From Chthoniobacter flavus (GTDB lineage Bacteria; Verrucomicrobiota; Verrucomicrobiia; Chthoniobacterales; Terrimicrobiaceae): a stretch of 14,332 nt of DNA. The notes under the pieces were generated by a model. The model saw only the letters and a program-made list of their open reading frames with translations. It had not been told where the DNA came from and searched no databases. Shown in pieces: positions 1-7,163 of the stretch. The position numbers and the translations under genes were made by a program. The number at the start of each line of letters is the position of its first letter. Positions within the stretch are counted from its first letter, which is position 1. The stretch is from positions 1 through 14,332 of the forward strand of contig CAMDOJ010000022.1 of the NCBI GenBank assembly GCA_945903555.1. Direction: 5' to 3'.

Positions 1-1745
1 CTTGCAGCGATTTTTTTGAGGTAGTCCAACGCTTCCCGAGCGGTTGGGGCAAGCACGGCTACCTGATTGGACCCGCTGCGACTTTCTGGAATGCGAGCAG
101 CTGGCTTATCGGTGATAAAATCAACCGTACGTGGTTGGGCAGGGGAAAGGGGGGCGGTTATTGAAAGTGGAAGGTCAGTAGAGTCGGGTGACGGTGGAGT
201 GGTCTGCGAATTGGCGAGGGTGGGCTTTGATGGAGTTTGAGCCGGGGCTTGCTTGATATGAATGGAAGGAGGCGAAGGAAGAGGATCTGCATTGGATGTT
301 GCAGCTTCTTGGGAGGGATCAATTAGGGTTGTTTTATGTGGGTTAGCTGATGAAGTGGGCGCATTTGATGCAATAGTCTCCTCGGGTATCAGATAGGGAA
401 ATAAGCTATCGTCCTCGAGCGTCAGTGGAGGAGGAGAGTTGGGGTGAGCTTCGTTTTTTGCTGGGGACGGGGATTGAGGGGGCATGCCAAGGTCTTGCAG
501 GAGTGCGGCATTGGCTTCCTCTTCAGTGAGTGCGCTTGGGTTGTCAGAACGTTCGCTGGTTTGGAGAAGTTCGTTACCTGTGGGATCGAACGTCATTTCT
601 GGCAGTGGGGTCTCGAAGTCAATTTTTTGAATTTCTTCGATGAGTGGAGATTTTTGGTTCTTTTTTTTGCTAACGCGAATGTAGCGGGGATCAACCCACC
701 CTAAAAATCGGCTGGGATCATTAAAAATCGGGGGCACTTTTTGCGGGGTGAATCGGCGGGTATCATTCATGGCTCGCCTCATGATTTCGCGAGAGATCTC
801 CCATTCTTTTCCTTGCTTGGCTTTATGTATTGCCTCGTCGAGAAGGGGAAGGATACGAACGGCGAGGCCTTTGAATGGATTTCGAATATTCACTTGCAGA
901 TTCTCTTTTCGAAACCTTTGAATAGCACCAAAGCTACCAGTTGAAAGAATGTCGCTTAGGTTAACTCGGCTTGGCGGCACATCCTGTGGGGATTTTGTTC
1001 CTGTGATCGGGCTATATTGACGTGGGGGAAGGCTGTCAAGCAGAGCGAAGTAATTCAGTGAATTTTTGGGATCTGGACTCTGGGCAAAGTGGAAATAAAG
1101 GTCATCTATACGGCCGGCATAGGGTCTGAGAAAAATCCCGTCAGCAGCAAGGTTGGGGCCCACATTGACTTGGTAAATGCGATTGGTGAGTTCCGGAAAT
1201 TCCCCATTTGTCGGCTGGTTTGCAAAAATTTGCTGACTTCTTGAAAGACCTTGGGCGGCCGAGGAGGTGAGCGGGATAATCCAAGCTGGGAGCTGACGAT
1301 CGAAGGCGATGGGGTGGCCATCCATGCCAATTATTGCATCAATGTATCGAAAGTTTCCTCCAGATAATTTGGAGCCATCAAAAGTTAAGGTGTCTGCAGG
1401 CGGAAGGCTCTGTGCGGCGGAGGACTGCTCTGGTTCGTTCGCTGACGTGGTAATGAAAATGCGGCTTAAGCGATCGAGATCTTGTGTGCTTATGGAAGGA
1501 GGCAGAATTCGGTTGAATTTTGAGAGAAGGATAATCGAAAGGGCGGCTTGGGTGACTTGCACGCGCTTTGCCGAGGGAAGATCTTTTGCCGCGAGTGCGA
1601 GTGCCAGAGAAGTCGAAGCAGGTGTCGCCACTGCGGTGCGACTGAGGTTGGTGTGAACGATCGGCTCAAAGTTTTCGGGTATCTGCGCCCGACTTCCTGT
1701 TGAGAAGATAAGTGAAATCAGCGCGGCACTAAAAATGCGGCGCAT
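1..1745 (-). CDS. Exported Pro/Ser/Thr-rich protein, unknown function (C-terminus cut by window edge)
   Basis: I do not recognise this protein. From an ATG at 1745 the frame is open for 581 codons to the window edge with no stop, so the gene is real but incomplete at its 3' end. Residues 1-20 look like a Sec signal peptide (two Arg, a hydrophobic stretch, then a small-residue site ending SRA before Gln). Residues about 30-365 have mixed composition, with a likely folded part; around 288-360 a basic segment ends in GWVDPRYIRVSKKK. From about residue 365, and most densely from 420 to 555, the chain becomes rich in Pro, Ser, Thr and Ala and is probably disordered. The start lies 4 nt after the stop of the upstream 92-residue gene, so it belongs to the motA-motB transcript. 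It may be a periplasmic or envelope accessory of the motor, which is inferred from position only. Confidence 0.85.
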   Translation of the reverse strand, partial: MRRIFSAALISLIFSTGSRAQIPENFEPIVHTNLSRTAVATPASTSLALALAAKDLPSAKRVQVTQAALSIILLSKFNRILPPSISTQDLDRLSRIFITTSANEPEQSSAAQSLPPADTLTFDGSKLSGGNFRYIDAIIGMDGHPIAFDRQLPAWIIPLTSSAAQGLSRSQQIFANQPTNGEFPELTNRIYQVNVGPNLAADGIFLRPYAGRIDDLYFHFAQSPDPKNSLNYFALLDSLPPRQYSPITGTKSPQDVPPSRVNLSDILSTGSFGAIQRFRKENLQVNIRNPFKGLAVRILPLLDEAIHKAKQGKEWEISREIMRRAMNDTRRFTPQKVPPIFNDPSRFLGWVDPRYIRVSKKKNQKSPLIEEIQKIDFETPLPEMTFDPTGNELLQTSERSDNPSALTEEEANAALLQDLGMPPQSPSPAKNEAHPNSPPPLTLEDDSLFPYLIPEETIASNAPTSSANPHKTTLIDPSQEAATSNADPLPSPPSIHIKQAPAQTPSKPTLANSQTTPPSPDSTDLPLSITAPLSPAQPRTVDFITDKPAARIPESRSGSNQVAVLAPTAREALDYLKKIAA

Positions 1746-1749
1746 CTTT

Positions 1750-2028
1750 TCAGTAATTGCACTGAAGGGTGACTTGATCCCCGCACCGGCAAGTCACAAT
1801 GATGTGTGCGATGCGACCTTCGCTATCGTGAACGAGATCAATCTGGGGTTCCTGCCCGCAATTGGTCGATCCAGTGGACTCAAGGGAGAGATCCGGAGCG
1901 ACACTGCACGAAAGGGGATCGCTTGATCCAACTTGGGTGATGGGCGGGAAGTAGCTGGGAGAGTCGTTGCTGGCTACCTGAGTGCGGGCGTTAGGAAGTG
2001 TGGTGCGACCTTGGAGAAAATCCTTCAT
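1750..2028 (-). CDS. Small cysteine-containing protein downstream of motB, unknown function
   Basis: This 92-residue protein is not one I can name. It starts 8 nt after the motB stop and ends 4 nt before the next gene, and such tight packing supports it as real. The first 60 residues are polar and low in predicted structure (many Ser, Thr, Pro, Asn). The C-terminal 30 residues look like a compact beta-rich unit: a stretch reading IDLVHDSEGRIAHIIVTC followed by RCGD and a final LQCNY. Three of its five Cys lie in this end (CxCG plus a Cys three residues from the C-terminus), which would suit metal binding or a disulfide. There is no signal peptide or membrane segment, so it is probably cytoplasmic, unless exported by the flagellar apparatus. 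No Shine-Dalgarno motif is visible; translation may be coupled to motB. Confidence 0.75.
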   Translation of the reverse strand: MKDFLQGRTTLPNARTQVASNDSPSYFPPITQVGSSDPLSCSVAPDLSLESTGSTNCGQEPQIDLVHDSEGRIAHIIVTCRCGDQVTLQCNY

Positions 2029-2036
2029 GGCGGCTT

Positions 2037-2807
2037 TTAATTTTGAGCAGCAGGCGCGGGAGTGGCCTGAGGTGTGGGAGTGGGTGAGGGCATTTGGGTG
2101 AGAGAGAGACTTACCGTTATGCGATGATTGTCCTCTGAGTTCGATGGGAGATTAGGGAGGTTATCCGTGTCGGCAAATCCCGTAACGCGTTTCATTTTTT
2201 GGGGAGCAACAGCGTAGTATTCCATGACTCGCCGAATCGCGTTCGCGCGGTCAGCGGTGAGTTCCCACGAGTTGTAGTTTTTCTTCGCGCTGAAATCCAA
2301 TCCAGTGGGTGTATGTCCATCGATCATGACTTGAAAATTGTGCCTTTCTACGATCCAAGCCATATTCTGGAAAACAAAGGTTCCCCATTCTGTTGTTTCA
2401 GTTGTGTTTTCCTTAAAGATGGGTTTTTTTGAACGATCGTAAACGGTCATTTTAAGACCATCTGAGGTGATTTTGATGTCAACTGGCGGTGGTTCTTCGT
2501 CTTTGATATTAAGAAGGCGATAGAAGTCCTTTGCGATGGCGCGAAGGTATCCCTCGTTGACGGGTTCCTTCTGGTCTTTGACCTCATTGTCCTTTTGGGC
2601 TGCCTGAATTTCCTTCTGTAGCAACCCAATCGTAGCGGGGGTGGGTTTATTAGTCGGATCCTTGAAGTATTGTGCCGTCCGTTCAAGGACCTCTGGTTTC
2701 TGCGCTAAAATCCACAAAACCATGAAAAGGGCCATCATTGCGGTGACGAAGTCCGCATACGCGACCTTCCATGCACCGCCGTGGTGCTCGGGTTTTTTCT
2801 TTGCCAT
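2037..2807 (-). CDS. motB: Flagellar stator protein MotB
   Basis: MotB is the peptidoglycan-anchoring half of the MotA4-5/MotB2 ion channel that drives flagellar rotation. The 256 residues show the family layout: a short basic cytoplasmic start, a single membrane helix at about 15-36 with AYADFVTAMMALF carrying the ion-binding Asp19 (equivalent of E. coli Asp32), a linker and plug region, then an OmpA-like peptidoglycan-binding domain at about 120-236 (GHT at 164, WELTADRA at 181, GFADT at 210). The helix resembles proton-type MotB more than sodium-type PomB. Two positions differ from the usual pattern: GHTPTG where GHTD is common, and NHRI at 227-230 where NRRI is common. Residues 239-256 form a Pro/Thr/Ala tail. 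The start is 3 nt after the motA stop. Confidence 0.95.
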   Translation of the reverse strand: MAKKKPEHHGGAWKVAYADFVTAMMALFMVLWILAQKPEVLERTAQYFKDPTNKPTPATIGLLQKEIQAAQKDNEVKDQKEPVNEGYLRAIAKDFYRLLNIKDEEPPPVDIKITSDGLKMTVYDRSKKPIFKENTTETTEWGTFVFQNMAWIVERHNFQVMIDGHTPTGLDFSAKKNYNSWELTADRANAIRRVMEYYAVAPQKMKRVTGFADTDNLPNLPSNSEDNHRITVSLSLTQMPSPTPTPQATPAPAAQN

Positions 2808-2810
2808 GGT

Positions 2811-3677
2811 TTAGTTGCTTCCTGAGCCGATGGCTTTAACCATTTCTTCGAGCGCATCCGAAGTGGGTTGGGAGTGGGGATCGATGGCACGGCGAGCGGC
2901 TTCCACAGCCATGATGGGAGACATGCCGCCGGTGAATCCTACAACGCCTTTCATGATGACGGCGAAGTATTGCATTTCGACAGAGTTGTTGAGTTTAACA
3001 CGGGCGCCGAGTGGGTTCACAAATCCATAGGCACCCAAGACGCCAAGGAAAGTGCCTGTGAGGGCGGCGGCGACTTTCATGCCTACGGATTCTGCCCCTT
3101 CGGCAACGGAACCCATGGTGTTGATGATTCCCATCACGGCAGCAATGATGCCGATGCCGGGGAGGGAATCCCCCAAAAGGTTGAGAATATGGACGGGGTG
3201 AGAGGCCTCTTCTTCCTTTGCATCGTAGTCGCCTTGAAGCATAACGGAAAGTTGCTCTGGCTTAAGGCGACCATCAATGATGGGCTTGAGGCTGTTGCAA
3301 AGAAACTCCACGCGCTCATGGCTATTCAGGAAAGAGGGATATTTAGTGAGAATCTGGCTTTCCTTGGGAGTGAGGATGTCATCTTCGATCGCGATGAGAC
3401 CACCACGTCGAGCTTTGGAGAAAAGCTCATAGAGCAACTTGAGTAGGTCGGTGAACTCGGATGGAGAAACAGCTTGGTTTTTCAGGGCCGTTTTAATTTT
3501 TCCAAACAAGGATATGAGCAGCGCCAGTGGGCTCGCAATGATGACAAGCCCAATGGAAATGCCGCCGATACTTACGAGTTCTGATGGATGCCAGAGAGCG
3601 ATTGGGTTTCCACCTGCCATCATAAACCCTCCGAGTGTGGCTATGATGACGACGAGATATCCGGTAATAAGAATCAT
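2811..3677 (-). CDS. motA: Flagellar stator protein MotA
   Basis: MotA forms the membrane ring around MotB and contacts FliG to generate torque. At 288 residues it is close to the E. coli length of 295. Four membrane segments are visible, near residues 2-22, 33-55, 170-190 and 203-222, with a large cytoplasmic loop between the second and third. The residues known from E. coli to matter are present at the same numbers: Arg90 and Glu98 in the loop (KARRGGLIAIEDD), Pro173 in SLPGIGIIAAVMG and Pro222 in AYGFVNPLG. The gene starts 15 nt after the fliA stop and is followed by motB after 3 nt. The leader before the ATG is A/C-rich (AAACCAAACAAACCAAT) and has no Shine-Dalgarno motif. Confidence 0.96.
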   Translation of the reverse strand: MILITGYLVVIIATLGGFMMAGGNPIALWHPSELVSIGGISIGLVIIASPLALLISLFGKIKTALKNQAVSPSEFTDLLKLLYELFSKARRGGLIAIEDDILTPKESQILTKYPSFLNSHERVEFLCNSLKPIIDGRLKPEQLSVMLQGDYDAKEEEASHPVHILNLLGDSLPGIGIIAAVMGIINTMGSVAEGAESVGMKVAAALTGTFLGVLGAYGFVNPLGARVKLNNSVEMQYFAVIMKGVVGFTGGMSPIMAVEAARRAIDPHSQPTSDALEEMVKAIGSGSN

Positions 3678-3692
3678 ATTGGTTTGTTTGGT

Positions 3693-4493
3693 TTAACGTG
3701 TTGCGGCTGATTGAATGTAGGTTTTGAGACTGAGAACGGCTTGTGTGTGGATTTGGCAGATCCGGGATTCGGTAACACCAAAGACCTTTGCAATTTCTGC
3801 CAGTCTGAGGTTTTCGAAATAATACATTGCAAGTATTTTGCGTTGCATGTCTGGGAGTTTCTGAATCCGTTCAACGACGAGTTTGGTGAGTTCTTTTTTC
3901 ATCGCCTCGTCACTGGCGGAGGGCTGATTTTCATCAGCGACAAATTCGTGTTGGCTTGAATGATCATCATCGCCCAAGGAGGCTGCATCAAGTTCAACAT
4001 AGCTCACTGGACGGAGTTCGTCCAAAAGGGCGCTATATTCTTCTGAGGTGATCCCGAGTTCTGTGGCAATTTCGGCTTCGGTCGATGGGCGCCCAACTTT
4101 TTGTTCGAAAGTGGAGATGATGTCAGTGATTTTTTTAGCTTTGACGCGAAGTGAGCGGCTTAGCCAATCGCCGCGGCGGAGTTCGTCCAATACGGATCCC
4201 CGGATCCGCAGGGTGGCAAAGGTGGCAAAGGTGACTCCTTGGGAGGGATCGAAGCGGCGTTGGGCTTGGATGAGGCCGAGCAGACCGACGCTGTAGAGGT
4301 CATCGACTTCCACATGCGTTGGGAGACTTGCCCGCATTCGATCCACGATAGACTTAACCAAGGGGAGATGAGATTTTAAAAATTCTTCTTCGGTTTGAGT
4401 GGCTTCACCGTAGGCGCGCATGACGGCGGAATACTTTCGAGCGTCCAGCGGGGGAGCGTGATCTGTGAGTTCTGCGTGGTGTATCATGTTCAC
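3693..4493 (-). CDS. fliA: Flagellar sigma factor FliA (sigma-28)
   Basis: This is a sigma-70-family factor of the FliA/WhiG type, which directs RNA polymerase to late flagellar and chemotaxis promoters. In 266 residues it has region 2 at about 42-110 (VDDLYSVGLLGLIQAQRRFDP, then FATLRIRGSVLDELR, a FliA-type signature), region 3 at about 118-165 and region 4 at about 205-262 with the helix-turn-helix LAEIAKVFGVTESRICQIH. An N-terminal extension of about 40 residues precedes region 2, longer than in E. coli FliA. The start is either GTG at 4493, which overlaps the upstream stop as GTGA, or an ATG two codons later at 4487; I chose GTG because of the overlap. It lies in a presumed sub-operon with the 97-residue gene, motA and motB behind a sigma-54-like promoter. 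No anti-sigma gene flgM is seen here. Confidence 0.95.
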   Translation of the reverse strand: MNMIHHAELTDHAPPLDARKYSAVMRAYGEATQTEEEFLKSHLPLVKSIVDRMRASLPTHVEVDDLYSVGLLGLIQAQRRFDPSQGVTFATFATLRIRGSVLDELRRGDWLSRSLRVKAKKITDIISTFEQKVGRPSTEAEIATELGITSEEYSALLDELRPVSYVELDAASLGDDDHSSQHEFVADENQPSASDEAMKKELTKLVVERIQKLPDMQRKILAMYYFENLRLAEIAKVFGVTESRICQIHTQAVLSLKTYIQSAATR

Positions 4494-4783
4494 GCAGTTG
4501 GGGTGGCTGTATTCTCAGCGGCTTCGGCGGCTTGACTTTTTTCGAGGGCCTCGGCTTCTGCCGCGGCGGCAAGTTCTTCATCACGCACTCGACAGCGCTC
4601 GGTGACGACTTGTTTCGCGCAATATTCGGCAACAAAACGAAATCCACGAAAAAGGAAGGCAATAACAAGGCATCCGACAGTCGCGTTGAAGACGGAAGTC
4701 CCCAATTCCTTATCGGATAATATGCTGACGACCAACGTCAAAGCAAAGCCAATGAAGCCGCCGATGAGTGTGAAATATTGCAT
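4490..4783 (-). CDS. Small membrane protein with coiled-coil-like tail, unknown function
   Basis: This 97-residue protein is not recognised. Residues about 4-22 (FTLIGGFIGFALTLVVSIL) and 30-47 (VFNATVGCLVIAFLFRGF) are predicted membrane helices joined by a short polar loop. The remaining half is charged and very rich in Ala and Glu, which fits a cytoplasmic helix or coiled coil. It is the first gene after the sigma-54-like site, and its stop overlaps the fliA GTG start by 4 nt, so it is probably translationally coupled to fliA. Its place between flhA and fliA is where many bacteria carry flhF and flhG, but it shows no P-loop or any similarity to those GTPases/ATPases. A role in placing or regulating the basal body, or in controlling FliA, would be speculation from position. 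Confidence 0.75.
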   Translation of the reverse strand: MQYFTLIGGFIGFALTLVVSILSDKELGTSVFNATVGCLVIAFLFRGFRFVAEYCAKQVVTERCRVRDEELAAAAEAEALEKSQAAEAAENTATPTA

Positions 4784-4879
4784 TTAAACGGGATTACCTC
4801 GTAAAACCACAATTATCACAGCAATTATTGCGCCAATATTTTTAATTTCTGAAAAATGCTTAAACAAAGGGATTCTCAA
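4784..4879 (-). CDS. Possible 31-codon hydrophobic small ORF (TTG start)
   Basis: In the gap after flhA the flhA frame stays open for 61 codons beyond the flhA stop, ending in a TAA that directly abuts the ATG of the 97-residue gene (TAAATG). The strand has no ATG in this stretch. A TTG at 4879, preceded by GAGAA-like purines, would give 31 residues with a hydrophobic core IGAIIAVIIVVL. The sigma-54-like promoter lies inside this frame, which argues against it being a conserved gene. It may simply be chance. Confidence 0.15.
   Translation of the reverse strand: MRIPLFKHFSEIKNIGAIIAVIIVVLRGNPV
4820..4836 (-). promoter_or_regulatory. Sigma-54 (RpoN) -24/-12 promoter driving the 97-aa gene-fliA-motA-motB
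   Basis: The minus strand reads TTGGCGCAATAATTGCT. Against the RpoN consensus YTGGCACRNNNNTTGCW it matches all fixed positions except one (G for A in the GGCAC box), and the GG and GC dinucleotides have the required 12-nt offset. The -12 C is at 4821, so transcription would begin near 4809 and leave a leader of about 26 nt before the ATG at 4783. It sits in the only large gap of the window, in the right direction. Sigma-54 control of fliA and mid-stage flagellar genes is well known in several phyla. An enhancer site for an activator was not identified. Confidence 0.6.
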
Positions 4880-4969
4880 GATTTCTCGTTCAAGGATCGG
4901 GATTTTTCGAGTTGTGCCGTTCGAGTTGGGGAAAATAATGCCGATGGGTTTTCTTGGAGGTGGCGGTGA

Positions 4970-7159
4970 TTAGGAGGCGGAGTGGTGAAGCGCATCTGAG
5001 GCTGATTTGTCGCCTTGCGGAGGTAAAATAATGCCCATATTTTGAATTTCTGTTTGGGGCGGGAGTTCTTGGTAGGATAGGACAATCAGCTTTGGCAACG
5101 AGGGCTCAAAGAACCGCTTGAGGGCGAGGCGAAGTTCGGCACTCACAATGGCGATCGCCGAGAGACCCTGTTCGGACATCGAGTTGGAACGTATGGTGAG
5201 TTCGCGAAGAAGATATTGGGCGGAGTGGGCGTCCAGAGCGAGAGTCGTCTCGAAGTGGGAGCGTTGGATGCGGTTGATGAGCGTTTGTTCCAGACGGGGA
5301 TCGATCGTGATCGCTTTGACCAAGCCGGGTTCGGTTTCGTATTGAGCGATGAAATAGGTTCCAAGTCTGCGGCGGACTTGTTCGGCGAGTTCGTCGGGAT
5401 TTTTTGTGACTGGGGCAAAGTCTGCAACGGCTTCGAGAATGAGTGGGAGGTTTCTAATGGGGACGCCCTCGCGAAGCAGGCTTTGAAGGATCCGTTGGAG
5501 GATGCCGAGGTTGACGAGATCGGGCAGTAGTTCGGCGACGAGGGCGGGATTGGATTCCTTTACGCGATCGATGAGGCTTTGCACCTCTTGTCGAGTGAGG
5601 ATGTGGTGGGCGATATTTTTAAGGGTTTCCGCAAGATGGGTGATGAGTACTGAAACGGCGTCGACCACACTATATCCATTGATTTCAGCCGTACGCTTTT
5701 CCTCCTCGGCGATCCAAACCGCTTCGATGCCAAAGACTGGCTCGCGAGTGGGAACGCCTTTGAGGGTGATATGGCTGCCGCTTACGTTCATCGCCAGCCA
5801 GCGGTTCGGGATCAATGATGCGCTGGCTATAGATTTGCCTCGCAACAGGAATCGATATTCGTTTGGCTCCAGTTCCAAGCTATCGCGAATGGCAATTGGA
5901 GGAATGACCATGCCATTATCGCGAGCGAAACCCTTTCGAACGCCCGTGATCCGATCCAGCAATTCGCCGCCTTGGGTTTTATCGGCCAATCGAAGCAAGC
6001 CATATCCGACCTCGATCGAGAGGACCTCTGTTTCGATGAGGCGATGGAAATCCTCTGGGCCTTTGTTTTCGGGACCTTGTTGTCCAGAACCTCCTTGGTT
6101 TTGCCCGCCACCACCGCGTCCTCCATTCGGAGAGGGAAGGGCCAATGCGCCCTTGAGGCTTTTGGGATCCATGTCTTTTGTTTGCTTATTAAGGAGGTAA
6201 GCTAAAAAGCCGGTTATGCCACCGAGGGTAAAAAATGGAATGAAGGGCATTCCTGGAGCGAGACCCATAACGGCGATCAGACCCGCTGCGATGGTGACCG
6301 CGCGTGGATAAGCGCTAAGCTGGGCTCCGATCTGACTGCCGAGGTTGTTGTCACCGGGTGTTCGAGTGACCAGAAGGCCCGCAGCAACGGAAATAACTAA
6401 GGCTGGGACTTGTGAGACTAAGCCGTCACCGATCGAGAGGAGTGTGTATTTTGCGAGGGCTTCCTCAAGGGCCATTCCTTTCTGGAGCATCCCGATCGCG
6501 AATCCCCCAAGAATATTGATGATGGTGATGAGAATGCCTGCGACGGCATCGCCTCGCACGAATTTACTAGCACCGTCCATCGCTCCATAGAAGTCGGCTT
6601 CTTTTTGGACTTTGAGTCGGCGTGATGTGGCGGTCACTTCATCGATGATCCCTGCGTTAAGTTCGGCATCGATCGCCATTTGTTTACCGGGCATCGCGTC
6701 AAGCGTAAATCGAGCCGCCACCTCGGCGATACGTCCAGCACCCTTCGTGATAACGACGAAGTTAATAATCACCAAAATAATGAAAACGACGGCGCCGACG
6801 AGGTAGTTTCCTTGAATGAGAACATTGCCAAATGCTTCGATCACATGACCGGCATAGCCGTCCAGAAGGATGAGCCGGGTGGATGCAATATTAAGCGCCA
6901 ATCGAAATAGGGTGACGGCCAATAGAATCGTCGGGAAACTTGAAAATTCCGGAGGATCTTTGACATAGATAATGACCAGCAGAATCATCATCGAGAGCCC
7001 GATATTCAGCGAGAGAAGAAAGTCGAGAATCCAAGTCGGAACTGGAACAACCAGCAGCAGAATGACGCCGAAGAGACCAAGCGTAAAGATGAGGTCGGAT
7101 TGCTTGAGCAGGTTGCTCCATTTAAAGCGGGATCCAGATGTGGAATTAGCTGCGGCCAT
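4970..7159 (-). CDS. flhA: Flagellar export gate protein FlhA
   Basis: FlhA is the large inner-membrane component of the flagellar type III export gate; its cytoplasmic nonamer ring receives substrates and chaperones. The 729 residues divide into a membrane half (about 22-325, eight predicted helices) with the conserved cytoplasmic FHIPEP-family segment at 136-205 (FVVITKGAGRIAEVAARF, MPGKQMAIDAELNAG, DGASKFVRGDA), and a cytoplasmic half from about 370 to 720. Between them, residues 345-368 are an unusual Gly/Gln-rich linker (GGRGGGGQNQGGSGQQG), which accounts for much of the extra length over the usual 680-700 residues. The gene starts 4 nt after flhB. It is followed by 186 nt of noncoding or weakly coding sequence, the largest gap in the window. 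Confidence 0.97.
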   Translation of the reverse strand: MAAANSTSGSRFKWSNLLKQSDLIFTLGLFGVILLLVVPVPTWILDFLLSLNIGLSMMILLVIIYVKDPPEFSSFPTILLAVTLFRLALNIASTRLILLDGYAGHVIEAFGNVLIQGNYLVGAVVFIILVIINFVVITKGAGRIAEVAARFTLDAMPGKQMAIDAELNAGIIDEVTATSRRLKVQKEADFYGAMDGASKFVRGDAVAGILITIINILGGFAIGMLQKGMALEEALAKYTLLSIGDGLVSQVPALVISVAAGLLVTRTPGDNNLGSQIGAQLSAYPRAVTIAAGLIAVMGLAPGMPFIPFFTLGGITGFLAYLLNKQTKDMDPKSLKGALALPSPNGGRGGGGQNQGGSGQQGPENKGPEDFHRLIETEVLSIEVGYGLLRLADKTQGGELLDRITGVRKGFARDNGMVIPPIAIRDSLELEPNEYRFLLRGKSIASASLIPNRWLAMNVSGSHITLKGVPTREPVFGIEAVWIAEEEKRTAEINGYSVVDAVSVLITHLAETLKNIAHHILTRQEVQSLIDRVKESNPALVAELLPDLVNLGILQRILQSLLREGVPIRNLPLILEAVADFAPVTKNPDELAEQVRRRLGTYFIAQYETEPGLVKAITIDPRLEQTLINRIQRSHFETTLALDAHSAQYLLRELTIRSNSMSEQGLSAIAIVSAELRLALKRFFEPSLPKLIVLSYQELPPQTEIQNMGIILPPQGDKSASDALHHSAS

Positions 7160-7163
7160 GGTC

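Noticed and set aside
2868..3446. A 192-codon open frame on the plus strand, opposite motA
   Set aside because: motA is unambiguous in the other strand with all key residues. The antisense translation looks like no known family and has no upstream signals.
4905..4930. Direct repeat TTCGAGTTG, two copies 13 bp apart, in the gap after flhA
   Set aside because: It is short, has only two copies and lies over 70 bp from the promoter-like site. It could be an activator site, but nothing beyond the repeat itself supports that.
5502..6200. A 232-codon open frame on the plus strand
   Set aside because: It lies wholly inside flhA on the opposite strand. Its translation is rich in Arg, Ser and Pro with no recognisable pattern, as expected of an antisense shadow of a well-conserved gene.
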